A stretch of DNA of 8,009 nt from Palsa-459 sp035937595 (GCA_035937595.1 DASZHS010000014.1:1-8009); one strand, 5' to 3'. Positions 1 through 6,223 are shown, counted from the first letter of the stretch. Numbers and translations: made by a program. Notes: generated by a model from the letters alone, not told the origin.

Positions 1-585
1 GGGCGAGGTCGACGGGTAGTCGATCACCGATGCGGCGAGCCCGACAACCGTGAATCGCTCGATCGTGCCGTGCGCGGGCGGCGTGCCACTGGACGAGAAG
101 ACGGTGTGTGCCTCGCTGAGCGCGTAGAACGGCACGACGATCGTGGAACCGAGGTGCAGGTGGTACTGCTGCTGCATCTCGTAGCCCACGTCGACCTCGT
201 CGGCCGTGACGGGCAGCCGGCCCGACGTGAGCTTCACGACCTTGGACGTGAGCGTGGGGGTGAGCTCGGTGATGAACAGCGGCGTAGAGGGCACGAGCTG
301 GCCGTCGGCGTGCGCGTTCGGGCTGATGTAGAACGTGGTCGGCACGATGGCGGTGACGTACCGCCAGTGCGAGACGGGTGCGGGCACGCGCGGCGCCGTC
401 GTGAAGATCTCGGCGTCGTACCCGTACCGCGCGAGGAAGTCAGGGAAGGCCGCCTCCGTGCGACGCGCTGCGGCTGCCCCCACGAGCACGGTGCCGCCCA
501 CGAGCGCGACCAGGGCCGCGAGCGCGAGCCACGAGGCCCATCGCCGCCGGCTCTCTGCGCGGAAGGCCCACCAGACGCATCCCAC
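1..585 (-). CDS. FtsX-type ABC transporter permease, N-terminal part (cut by window edge)
   Basis: Only the first 195 residues lie in the window; the frame is open through base 1. The translation starts MGCVWWAFRAESRRRW, followed by a membrane segment at about residues 16-38 rich in L, A, V and G, then an extracytoplasmic domain like that of MacB/FtsX permeases. It aligns along its whole visible length with the complete permease encoded just upstream at 705-3152, sharing stretches such as RRRWASWLALA, VALVGGTVL, KLTSGRLP and LHLGS, at roughly half identity by eye. The GTG at 585 was chosen because GAGGAGGG lies 9 bases before it and because it aligns with the start of the paralogue. Family knowledge: such permeases work with an ABC ATPase to move lipids, peptides or drugs or to transmit mechanical force; the substrate here is unknown. 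The ATPase may lie beyond the left edge. Fairly sure of the family, not of the role. Confidence 0.85.
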   Translation of the reverse strand, partial: MGCVWWAFRAESRRRWASWLALAALVALVGGTVLVGAAAARRTEAAFPDFLARYGYDAEIFTTAPRVPAPVSHWRYVTAIVPTTFYISPNAHADGQLVPSTPLFITELTPTLTSKVVKLTSGRLPVTADEVDVGYEMQQQYHLHLGSTIVVPFYALSEAHTVFSSSGTPPAHGTIERFTVVGLAASVIDYPSTSP

Positions 586-594
586 TGAGTCGTT

Positions 595-602
595 CCCTCC
601 TC
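595..602 (-). promoter_or_regulatory. Shine-Dalgarno site for the left permease
   Basis: On the minus strand GAGGAGGG is followed by a 9-base spacer and GTG. This strong ribosome-binding site decides the GTG start at 585. Confidence 0.7.
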
Positions 603-604
603 GC

Positions 605-615
605 GCACACTGTGC
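605..615. promoter_or_regulatory. 11-bp palindrome GCACAcTGTGC, copy 1 (possible operator or promoter core)
   Basis: Perfect 5+1+5 palindrome, identical to the one upstream of the paralogous permease (3168-3178). It sits about 20 bp before the start codon and just before the Shine-Dalgarno site. Read on the minus strand it contains CAGTGT, close to the TAGTGT -10 box seen before the thioredoxin gene, so it may be the -10 region, an operator over it, or both. Conservation is seen; function is inferred. Confidence 0.45.
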
Positions 616-637
616 CTCGCGCGGGAGCGCAGCGACA

Positions 638-674
638 GGGTGCTACCCCGAGCCACGCTCTCGTGGTACCACCC
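638..674. promoter_or_regulatory. Interrupted 15-bp dyad with GTGGTACCAC-like palindromes, copy 1
   Basis: Left arm 638-652 and right arm 660-674 are reverse complements at 13 of 15 positions around a 7-base loop. Each arm contains a near-palindrome: GTGGTACCAC in the right arm and the weaker GTGCTACCCC in the left. The palindrome centres are 23 bp apart. The same structure with the same 23-bp spacing and 7-base loop is upstream of the other permease at 3202-3238. The dyad edge is 53 bp from the start codon here and 50 bp there. This reads best as a tandem operator upstream of the promoter. It could also form an RNA hairpin ending the upstream permease transcript, but no T tract follows. Confidence 0.55.
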
Positions 675-685
675 GGCAGCCGGGT
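671..685 (-). terminator. Possible terminator hairpin after the complete permease
   Basis: ACCCGGCaGCCGGGT is a perfect 7+1+7 inverted repeat beginning 19 bases after the stop codon of the 705-3152 permease. There is no T run, so an intrinsic terminator is uncertain. It overlaps the outer end of the conserved dyad and is not repeated upstream of the other permease, which fits a role tied to the end of this gene. Confidence 0.3.
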
Positions 686-704
686 CGTCGACAGTGGCCG
701 CGTC

Positions 705-3152
705 CTACTGCTCGCGGAGCGACACCGCAGGGCGGAGGCGGACGGCGAGCGTCGCCGGCACGAGCGCGAGCGTGTTGGAGACGACCACGACGCCGAGGAC
801 GACGAAGAGCACGATCCCGATCGGCACGACGGGGACGGGGACCGCGCCGAGGCTCGTGGCGTACGCGCGCCACACGTACCGACCGAGGACGATCCCGGCG
901 GGGACGCCGAAGGCGATGCCGATGACCGCGACGGTGGTCGCCTGCCAGCAGACCGCGGTGCCGACCTGCCGGCGCACGAAGCCCAGGACCTTCAAGAGCG
1001 CGATCTCACGCCGTCGGCGCACGACGCTCACGAAGAGCAGGTGCGCCAGCGTGGCGGTACCGAAGAGGGCGAGCGTCACCCCAAGGAGCGCGGGGAAGTT
1101 GACCGCCTGACCGAAGTTCACGAGGTTCACCGGCACGGTGAGGAGGGTGACGTTGGACGAGTAGCGACGGTCGAGCCGTGCGACGGTGGCGCGGCCGGCC
1201 GCGTCGTCCACCACCGTGATCGCCATCCCCCAGTTCGCGAAGCTGGGTGCCTCGAGCCGGTGGATCAGCGTGGCGATGCACGGCGGGGCCCGCGGTCCGG
1301 CGGGGCAGATCGACGCGGCGGCGGCGTGCAGGGTGACGATCGCACCCGTGCCGAGACCGCCGGCGCTCAGGTTCGGTGGGAGCACGACGGTGCCGACGAC
1401 GGTGAACTCGCTCGTGCGGGACTTTCCCGACGGCCCGATGACCGCGACGGGGACCGTCGAACCGACGTGCGCGTGCGCGGCCGCCAGTGACTGGGTGCCG
1501 AGCGCGACCTCCCCGTCGGCACGCGGGTACCGCCCATCGACGAGCGAGAAGACCATCGGCCCCTTGGCCACGTCGACGAGGGTCGCCTGCACCGGCGCGC
1601 CGTTGACGTCGATGTACTTGCCGTTGATCCCGTAGGTGACCTTGGTCACCGCCGGGTTGTCGAGCAGCCCGTGGACGATGGCCGCCGCCTTGGGGTAGTA
1701 GATGCCCCCGATGCTGGCCTGCCAGCCGACGCCGTAGAGCCGGGGGGTGCCCAGCAGGTTGGAGAGACTCGCGCCGAACACGGCGGTCGCGACGAGCGCG
1801 GCGACGGCGACCGCGGTGCCCACGAGCGCCGTCGCCACCGGGACGCTCGTGCGCCCGTGTCCGCGTTCGAGCGCGTGGCGCGATCCCACGAGGACGCTCG
1901 GCGGGGCACCGGTGTGCGCGAGCGCGCGGACGACCCGAGAAGGACCGTGGGTCGACGGCCGGACCTCGCGCTGCTGCACGCTGCGGACCTGGGCGGCCCG
2001 GTACGACGGGTACGCGGCGAGCACGAGCACCGTGGCGGCGATCGCCACGGCGCCGAGGCCGAAGACGAGCGTGTCGAAGAGGAAGCCGGTCGACGTCTCG
2101 GCGGCGCGCGCCTCGCCCACGGGCGTGAGCGGCGAGAGCGCGACGGCGAGGGCGAGGGCGCCCACCGCGCCGGCCGCCCCGATCGCTGCGGCACGCGCCA
2201 TCCCCAGCCAGAACAGCTCGCTCGGGCGGAACCCGATCGCCGAGAGCGCGGGGTAGGGCTCGCGCTCGACGAGGCTCTGGCGCGACAGGGCCTGCGCCAC
2301 CAGCGCGAGGCCCGCGAGGAGGGCGAACAGCGCGAAGAGCCACCACCCGACGGCCTGGGGATGGATCGACCCCTCGATCGCGGCGATCTGGGCGTCCTCG
2401 CTGAAGACGTAGGCGACGTTCTGTCCCCCGACGGTGAGGTGGTTGACGGCGTAGGTGAACCGGGGGAGGTCGGCGGCGCCATGGGCGAGGCGGACGACCA
2501 GGAAGGTCGCGGCGGCGAGGTGGGATCCGATCGTCGAGTCGAACGCGGGGCTGGTGTACATCGAGTAGCTCGGCGAGTTGGAGGGGAAGTCGAGCATGCT
2601 GGCTTCGACCCCCACCACGCGGAACCGGACCGTCGGTCCACGCGCCGCGGGCGTGCCGTTGGAGCTGAAGACCTGCTGGAGCTGGGAGTGCGCGTAGAGG
2701 GGTACCGAGACGATCGAGCCCAGGTGCAGGCCGTACTGCTGCGCCATGGAGAACCCGACGAGCGCGTCGTGGATCCCGGTCGGGAGCCGCCCCGACGTCA
2801 GCTTGACGGTGGCGGAGAGCCGCGGCTTGGGCACGCCGTAGAGGCTGAAGTCGTTCGCAGGGACGAACTGGCCTCCTGCGGTGACGTTGCCGTTGAGGTA
2901 GGCCGGGCTCGTCGAGATCACGCTGGCGTCACGGACGCCCGACAGGTCGAATGGGTGCTGAGATGCGCCATAGATCGCGGCGTCGAAGCCGTACCGCGCG
3001 ACGAAGCTCGGGATCGCGGCCGAGGTGCGACGAGCCGCCGAGACGCCGGCGAGCACCGTCCCACCCACGAGCGCGACGAGGACCGCGAGCGCCAGCCACG
3101 ACGCCCACCGCCGTCGAAGCTCCGCCCTGAACATCGCCTCGACGCCGCGCAT
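705..3152 (-). CDS. FtsX-type ABC transporter permease, complete, two FtsX modules
   Basis: 815 residues with the 1+3+1+3 membrane plan of a duplicated FtsX/MacB permease: segments near 16-38, 269-291, 313-339, 357-380, 438-460, 686-711, 732-756 and 774-797. Two large extracytoplasmic domains lie at about 40-265 and 462-685. After TM6 comes RRRREIALLKVLGFVRRQV (about 712-730), the typical cytoplasmic coupling helix of FtsX permeases that contacts the ABC ATPase. C616 and C625 in the second outer domain could form a disulfide. The frame stays open to 3236, but that start would lie inside the upstream dyad. ATG 3152 aligns with the paralogue's start and has GAGAGG six bases before it; GTG 3155 is the alternative. 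Substrate unknown; lipid, peptide or antibiotic export, or cell-wall hydrolase control, are all family options. No ATPase gene lies upstream (rpsT is there, divergent), so the partner is downstream beyond the window or elsewhere. Confidence 0.92.
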   Translation of the reverse strand: MRGVEAMFRAELRRRWASWLALAVLVALVGGTVLAGVSAARRTSAAIPSFVARYGFDAAIYGASQHPFDLSGVRDASVISTSPAYLNGNVTAGGQFVPANDFSLYGVPKPRLSATVKLTSGRLPTGIHDALVGFSMAQQYGLHLGSIVSVPLYAHSQLQQVFSSNGTPAARGPTVRFRVVGVEASMLDFPSNSPSYSMYTSPAFDSTIGSHLAAATFLVVRLAHGAADLPRFTYAVNHLTVGGQNVAYVFSEDAQIAAIEGSIHPQAVGWWLFALFALLAGLALVAQALSRQSLVEREPYPALSAIGFRPSELFWLGMARAAAIGAAGAVGALALAVALSPLTPVGEARAAETSTGFLFDTLVFGLGAVAIAATVLVLAAYPSYRAAQVRSVQQREVRPSTHGPSRVVRALAHTGAPPSVLVGSRHALERGHGRTSVPVATALVGTAVAVAALVATAVFGASLSNLLGTPRLYGVGWQASIGGIYYPKAAAIVHGLLDNPAVTKVTYGINGKYIDVNGAPVQATLVDVAKGPMVFSLVDGRYPRADGEVALGTQSLAAAHAHVGSTVPVAVIGPSGKSRTSEFTVVGTVVLPPNLSAGGLGTGAIVTLHAAAASICPAGPRAPPCIATLIHRLEAPSFANWGMAITVVDDAAGRATVARLDRRYSSNVTLLTVPVNLVNFGQAVNFPALLGVTLALFGTATLAHLLFVSVVRRRREIALLKVLGFVRRQVGTAVCWQATTVAVIGIAFGVPAGIVLGRYVWRAYATSLGAVPVPVVPIGIVLFVVLGVVVVSNTLALVPATLAVRLRPAVSLREQ

Positions 3153-3167
3153 CACCCCCCTCTCGCC

Positions 3168-3178
3168 GCACACTGTGC
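3168..3178. promoter_or_regulatory. 11-bp palindrome GCACAcTGTGC, copy 2
   Basis: Identical to 605-615 and in the same place relative to the permease start (16 bp here, 20 bp there). The flanking bases differ between the copies, so the palindrome itself appears to be what is kept. Possible -10 region or operator for the complete permease. Confidence 0.45.
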
Positions 3179-3201
3179 ACCGCCGTCGACGTCGGAGCAC
3201 A

Positions 3202-3238
3202 GGGTGGTACCCCGAGAGGGCGGCTCGTGGTACCACCC
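3202..3238. promoter_or_regulatory. Interrupted 15-bp dyad with GTGGTACCAC-like palindromes, copy 2
   Basis: Arms 3202-3216 and 3224-3238 are reverse complements at 14 of 15 positions around a 7-base loop whose sequence differs from that of copy 1 (638-674). The palindromic cores GTGGTACCCC and GTGGTACCAC are centred 23 bp apart. The dyad lies between divergent genes, so it cannot be terminating a gene upstream on the minus strand; this favours an operator for the permease, with the nearby rpsT promoter (33 bp to its -10) possibly affected too. No regulator gene is visible in the window. Confidence 0.55.
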
Positions 3239-3270
3239 GGGGCCGCGGAAGCCTCCGGAGCGGTGCCTGC

Positions 3271-3276
3271 TACTGT
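3271..3276 (+). promoter_or_regulatory. Putative -10 box of the rpsT promoter
   Basis: TACTGT fits the actinobacterial TANNNT -10 pattern and would give a 5' leader of roughly 33 bases before the GTG of rpsT. I see no good -35 box at the expected distance. Confidence 0.45.
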
Positions 3277-3305
3277 GACCGGGCCGTTTGGGCACGTCGT
3301 CGAGC

Positions 3306-3310
3306 AGAGG
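3306..3310 (+). promoter_or_regulatory. rpsT: Shine-Dalgarno site for rpsT
   Basis: AGAGG followed by a five-base spacer and GTG fixes the rpsT start at 3316, although the frame is open further upstream to 3025. Confidence 0.65.
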
Positions 3311-3315
3311 CAACC

Positions 3316-3579
3316 GTGGCGAACATCAAGAGCCAGATCAAGCGCAACCGCCAGAACGAGGAGCGACGGCTCCGCAACAAGGGCGTGCGCTCCGAGATGA
3401 AGACGCGGTCCAAGACCGCCCTCAGCGCCGTCGGTTCCGAGGACGAGGAGGCCGCCCTGCGCCTCGCCATCAAGCGGATCGACAAGTCCGCCTCGCTGGG
3501 CGTGATCCACAAGAACCAGGCGGCGAACCGCAAGTCACGACTGATGCGGCGCGTGAACGCGCTGCGAGCGTCGGCCTGA
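3316..3579 (+). CDS. rpsT: Small ribosomal subunit protein bS20
   Basis: 87 residues, the normal length for bS20, which binds 16S rRNA in the body of the 30S subunit and helps assemble it. The protein opens MANIKSQIKRNRQNEERR, the standard N-terminus of the family, is highly basic and helical throughout, and ends with the expected HKNQAANRKSRLMRRVNAL-type motif (about 65-83). The start is GTG with AGAGG at a five-base spacing. The open frame reaching upstream to 3025 is not coding: it crosses the permease upstream block and the promoter. The gene stands alone on the plus strand, divergent from the permease and convergent with holA, 19 bases from the holA stop. Identification is secure. Confidence 0.97.
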   Translation: MANIKSQIKRNRQNEERRLRNKGVRSEMKTRSKTALSAVGSEDEEAALRLAIKRIDKSASLGVIHKNQAANRKSRLMRRVNALRASA

Positions 3580-3590
3580 TCGTCCCTCTC

Positions 3591-3609
3591 GGGCCGCGCT
3601 ACGCGGCCC
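3591..3609. terminator. GC hairpin shared by convergent rpsT and holA
   Basis: GGGCCGCG and CGCGGCCC form a perfect 8-bp stem around the three bases CTA, which are the complement of the holA TAG stop codon. It begins 11 bases after the rpsT stop. Neither strand has a T run after it, so it resembles the U-less hairpin terminators reported in high-GC actinobacteria. A bidirectional terminator role is inferred from position. Confidence 0.55.
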
Positions 3610-4603
3610 CGCGCCCCGCGGCGCGATGGAGCCGGGCGAGGCGCGCGACGAGCACCTCGAGGACGAGATGGGGCTCGAGCCCGGTCGCCCCCTTCACGTC
3701 CTCGTCGGCCTGGGCGATCCAGGCCACGGCCTGACGGATCCGCTCGGCGCCGAGCGCCTTCGCCGCGGCGAGCAGCTTGCCCGCGGGGAACGGGCTGACC
3801 GACAGCAGCGACGCGGCGTCCTCCTTCGTGCGCGCGCCCGAGCCGTCGAGTCGGAGGAGTCGCAGGTACGTCCGCTGCAGGGTGTACACGACCGTGGGCG
3901 CCGCGCGGGCGCCCGACCCGACGAGCCGGTGGAGCACGTCGAGGGACGTCGCGGCGTCGCCGGCGGCGATCGCGTCGGTGAGGTCCCACTCGGGCACGCT
4001 GCCGCTCGCGCCGAGGAAGGGTGCGAGCTCGTCCACGCCGACCGACGCCCCGTCGCCGTAGGCGGTGGCGAGCGTCTCGAGGATGCCGTCGACGCGCGAG
4101 AGGTCCTCGCCGACCTGCGCAGTGAGCCGCTCGGTCGCCGCAGCGTCGAGTCGGACCGACGACGCGCCGGTCCGGCTCACGACGAAGGTCCGGCGGTCCT
4201 TGAGCGACGCGCCGACCGAGGCGTCGATCACCTCACCGTTCGCGGCAACCGCCCGCTGCAGGGTCGGCGGGATCGTGCCGCCGCCCGAGGCGAACACGAC
4301 CGTGACCCCGTCGACCGGCGCGGCCAGCAGCTCGACGAGCTGCGCGACGTCGGCCGCGCCCAGCCGTCCCGCGTCGCGGACGACGACGACCCGTCGGTCG
4401 ACGAGGAACGGCGGCGTCGTCATCGCGTCGACGAGCCGGGCGACGTCCAGCTCGTCGACGCCGGACGGCCCGAGCTCCTCCACGCAGGTCGCCGGATCGC
4501 ACCCGTCGACCAGTGACTCGACGACGCGACGGACGACCTGGGCGACGAGCGCGCCGTCGGCCTCCTTGCCCCGCACGAGCACCGCGGCGGGCGCGGGGGT
4601 CAC
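3599..4603 (-). CDS. holA: DNA polymerase III delta subunit
   Basis: 334 residues, the usual size for HolA, the clamp-loader subunit that opens the beta sliding clamp during replication. Visible family features are the N-terminal strand and turn LVRGKEADGALV (about 9-20) in place of a true P-loop, the PPFLVDRRVVVVRDAGRL segment that ends strand 3 of the AAA-like fold, and a C-terminal helical domain with AAKALGAERIRQAVAWI and DEDVKGATGLEPHLVLEVLVARL, the collar region. The GTG at 4603 was chosen because it overlaps the upstream folP stop in a GTGA junction, the sign of translational coupling; the open frame to 4681 would run deep into folP. It is the last gene of the thioredoxin, folP, holA operon. 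The holA-rpsT neighbourhood is common in bacteria. Confident. Confidence 0.93.
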   Translation of the reverse strand: MTPAPAAVLVRGKEADGALVAQVVRRVVESLVDGCDPATCVEELGPSGVDELDVARLVDAMTTPPFLVDRRVVVVRDAGRLGAADVAQLVELLAAPVDGVTVVFASGGGTIPPTLQRAVAANGEVIDASVGASLKDRRTFVVSRTGASSVRLDAAATERLTAQVGEDLSRVDGILETLATAYGDGASVGVDELAPFLGASGSVPEWDLTDAIAAGDAATSLDVLHRLVGSGARAAPTVVYTLQRTYLRLLRLDGSGARTKEDAASLLSVSPFPAGKLLAAAKALGAERIRQAVAWIAQADEDVKGATGLEPHLVLEVLVARLARLHRAAGRGAA

Positions 4604-5457
4604 GCCGCCTCCAGCACCGAGGCGACCGCGTCGCGCACGCGGACGGTGCCCCGCACGTCGTGGACGCGCACCACGCGGCACCCGAGCGCCATGCCGAGCG
4701 CGGCGGCCGCGAGCGACGCGTCGTTGCGAGCGTGCAGCTCGAGCCCGAGGGTCTCGCCCAGGAAGCGCTTGTTCGACGCCGACAGCAGCACCGGGAACCC
4801 GAGGGCGGCGAGCTCGTCCGAGGCGCGCAGGAGCGCGAGCGACTGGGCGGGCGTCTTGCCGAGGTCGAGCCCGGCGTCGACGAGCACGCCCTCGGCGGGA
4901 ATGCCCGAGGCGACCGCCTCGCGTGCCTTTTCGAGCAGGACGTCGCGGACCGTCGCGACGACGTCGCCGTAGACCGGTGCGGGATCCGGAACACGCGGCT
5001 GAAGCCGGATGTGGGTGGCGACGACCGACGCGCCCGCGGCCACCGCGGCGGGGAGGTAGCCCGGGTCCGCGAACCCCGAGATGTCGTTGCCCAAGACGGC
5101 GCCCGCGGCGAAGCTCGCCGCAGCGACCGGCGCGCGCCAGGTGTCGACGGAGAGCGGGGCGGCGAAGCGGTCGTGGAGCGCCTCGACGACGGGGACGACG
5201 CGGTCGAGCTCCTCTGCCTCGGTGACCTCGGGTCCTGGTCCTGCGCGCACGCCCCCAACGTCGAGCAGGTCCGCGCCGTCCGCCACGAGCCGGTCGGCCC
5301 GGGCGAGCAGGTCGTCCATCTCGAAGGTGGCCGCGGGCGAGAAGAACGAGTCCGTCGTGCGGTTGAGCACGCCCATCACGAGCGCCGTCGTGGTCACGTC
5401 GTAGGTGGTGTTGCCGAGCGCGAGCTTCACCGGGCTGTCGGGCCGGAACGGTCGCAC
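4600..5457 (-). CDS. folP: Dihydropteroate synthase homologue, FolP2-like
   Basis: 285 residues forming a TIM-barrel pterin-binding protein. Dihydropteroate synthase joins p-aminobenzoate to dihydropterin pyrophosphate in folate synthesis. Seen: MGVLNRTTDSFF (28-39) at loop 1, DVGGVRAGPG (66-75) at loop 2, SVDTWRA (103-109), SNKRFLGETLG (228-238) with the pterin-site Lys 230, and RVHDV (264-268). Classical enzymes have NVTPDSFSDGG and DVGGESTRPGA; the forms here instead match, from memory, M. tuberculosis FolP2 (NRTPDSF, DVGGVKAGPG, SNKDVVGETLG), a paralogue reported not to behave as the main synthase. The enzyme activity is therefore uncertain. The start is GTG 5457, 10 bases after the thioredoxin stop, with GAGG unusually close; GTG 5430 is the alternative. 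The stop overlaps the holA start by 4 bases. Confidence 0.88.
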   Translation of the reverse strand: MRPFRPDSPVKLALGNTTYDVTTTALVMGVLNRTTDSFFSPAATFEMDDLLARADRLVADGADLLDVGGVRAGPGPEVTEAEELDRVVPVVEALHDRFAAPLSVDTWRAPVAAASFAAGAVLGNDISGFADPGYLPAAVAAGASVVATHIRLQPRVPDPAPVYGDVVATVRDVLLEKAREAVASGIPAEGVLVDAGLDLGKTPAQSLALLRASDELAALGFPVLLSASNKRFLGETLGLELHARNDASLAAAALGMALGCRVVRVHDVRGTVRVRDAVASVLEAA

Positions 5458-5467
5458 GGCCTCGCGT

Positions 5468-6172
5468 CTAGAACAGCCGGGAGGCGAGCGCGCGGCGGTA
5501 GCGCGCCGTCCGCGGGTCGTCGGCGCCGAGCGCGTCGAGCAGGTCGATGAGCTCCTGTCGCGCCGCCTCGTCGTCCTTCGCGCGGTCGAGCAGCTCGTCG
5601 AGGCGGGCGTCGGTCCCCTCGCCAAGGTCGACGCCGCTCTCGACCAGCCGCGCCTTCGCGGCGAGGTGGCCCACCTCGCCCACCTCCGGGAACGGCGCGA
5701 GCACCTGCAGCGCCTCGTCGGCGCGCGACTGGTGGAGGAGCTCGCGCGCGAGCGCGAGTGCGATGTCCTCGCGCGCGGGCTCGAGCTCGCGCGCCGCGAA
5801 CAAGGACACCACGTCGCCCTTCTCGAGCAGCTCGTCGGCCTCGGTGCGCTGGGGCAGCAGCGACTCGATGAAGGCTCGCACCTCGCGCTCCGGCAGTGCG
5901 CCGATGAACGAGTCGACGACCGTGCCGCCCACGAGCGCGTGCACCGCCGGGATCGACTGGGCGCGGAACGCACTCGCGACCTGGGGGTTGGCGTCGACGT
6001 CGACCTTCACGAGCTCGACCTGACCCTCGGTCTCGTCGACGACGCGCTCGAGGATGGGACCCAGCGTCTTGCACGGACCGCACCACTCGGCCCACAGGTC
6101 GACGACGACGGGCACCGTCTTGGAGCGCTCGATCGCGACCTCGGCGAACGTGGCGTCGGTGGCGTCGATCAC
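5468..6172 (-). CDS. Thioredoxin-domain protein with TPR-like C-terminus (YbbN/CnoX type)
   Basis: 234 residues. The first 105 or so form a thioredoxin fold: VVVDLWAEWCGPCK (22-35) with the CGPC active site at C31-C34, and SIPAV with the cis-proline P75. The remainder, about 110-234, is helical and rich in A, L, E and R, with repeats such as ALALARELLHQSRADEALQVL that resemble tetratricopeptide helices. This layout is that of YbbN/CnoX, a cytoplasmic chaperone-holdase that guards proteins under oxidative or chlorine stress. E. coli CnoX lacks the second redox cysteine, while the actinobacterial form here keeps both and may be a true reductase. No signal peptide is seen. The start GTG 6172 has no Shine-Dalgarno site but has TAGTGT six bases before it, consistent with a leaderless mRNA. 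First gene of the operon with folP and holA. Confidence 0.9.
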   Translation of the reverse strand: MIDATDATFAEVAIERSKTVPVVVDLWAEWCGPCKTLGPILERVVDETEGQVELVKVDVDANPQVASAFRAQSIPAVHALVGGTVVDSFIGALPEREVRAFIESLLPQRTEADELLEKGDVVSLFAARELEPAREDIALALARELLHQSRADEALQVLAPFPEVGEVGHLAAKARLVESGVDLGEGTDARLDELLDRAKDDEAARQELIDLLDALGADDPRTARYRRALASRLF

Positions 6173-6178
6173 GCACCG

Positions 6179-6184
6179 ACACTA
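6179..6184 (-). promoter_or_regulatory. -10 box of a leaderless promoter for the thioredoxin operon
   Basis: On the minus strand TAGTGT (TANNNT) is followed by six bases and the GTG start at 6172. With normal -10 to start-site spacing, transcription would begin at or next to the start codon. This agrees with the lack of a Shine-Dalgarno site. No clear -35 box. Confidence 0.55.
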
Positions 6185-6217
6185 CCGGTGGCCCCCTTCG
6201 CCACGGCGCGGGCGCAC

Positions 6218-6223
6218 TAGCGT
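6218..6223 (+). promoter_or_regulatory. -10 box of a leaderless promoter for the phosphotransferase gene
   Basis: TAGCGT (TANNNT) followed by seven bases and ATG 6231. No Shine-Dalgarno site precedes the ATG, so a leaderless transcript starting at the A is likely. The opposing -10 box for the thioredoxin operon is about 34 bp away, so the two upstream promoter regions overlap. Confidence 0.55.

Noticed and set aside
3153..3236. A 28-residue N-terminal extension of the complete permease starting at 3236.
   Set aside because: The extra residues are basic and unlike the paralogue's N-terminus, the start falls inside the conserved dyad, and a well-placed ribosome site supports ATG 3152.
3202..3238. 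The minus strand reads GGGTGGTACCACG, which resembles the T-box riboswitch consensus.
   Set aside because: A T-box needs a long leader with stem I and a specifier loop, and normally controls tRNA synthetase or amino-acid genes. Here the start codon is only about 50 bp away and the gene is a permease. The match is explained by the GGTACC palindrome.
1671..3278. Very long plus-strand open frame (535 codons) opposite the complete permease, and a similar one at 612-1490.
   Set aside because: The composition is almost all R, G, E, D, A and P with no recognisable domain, as expected for an antisense shadow of a GC-rich gene. The minus frame has clear membrane segments and FtsX motifs.
3316..3579. 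Possibility of a broken or duplicated bS20 gene, because its frame extends far upstream.
   Set aside because: The 87-residue product is complete and normal, with its own ribosome site. The upstream frame is only absence of stops in GC-rich DNA.
4604..4681. A 26-residue N-terminal extension of HolA from 4681.
   Set aside because: It would overlap folP by about 80 bases and is rich in R, G and P. The GTG at 4603 gives a normal HolA start and a typical GTGA overlap.
5458..5973. An upstream extension of the FolP frame to 5973, suggesting a fusion.
   Set aside because: The extension lies wholly within the thioredoxin gene in another frame and reads as arginine/serine-rich shadow sequence.
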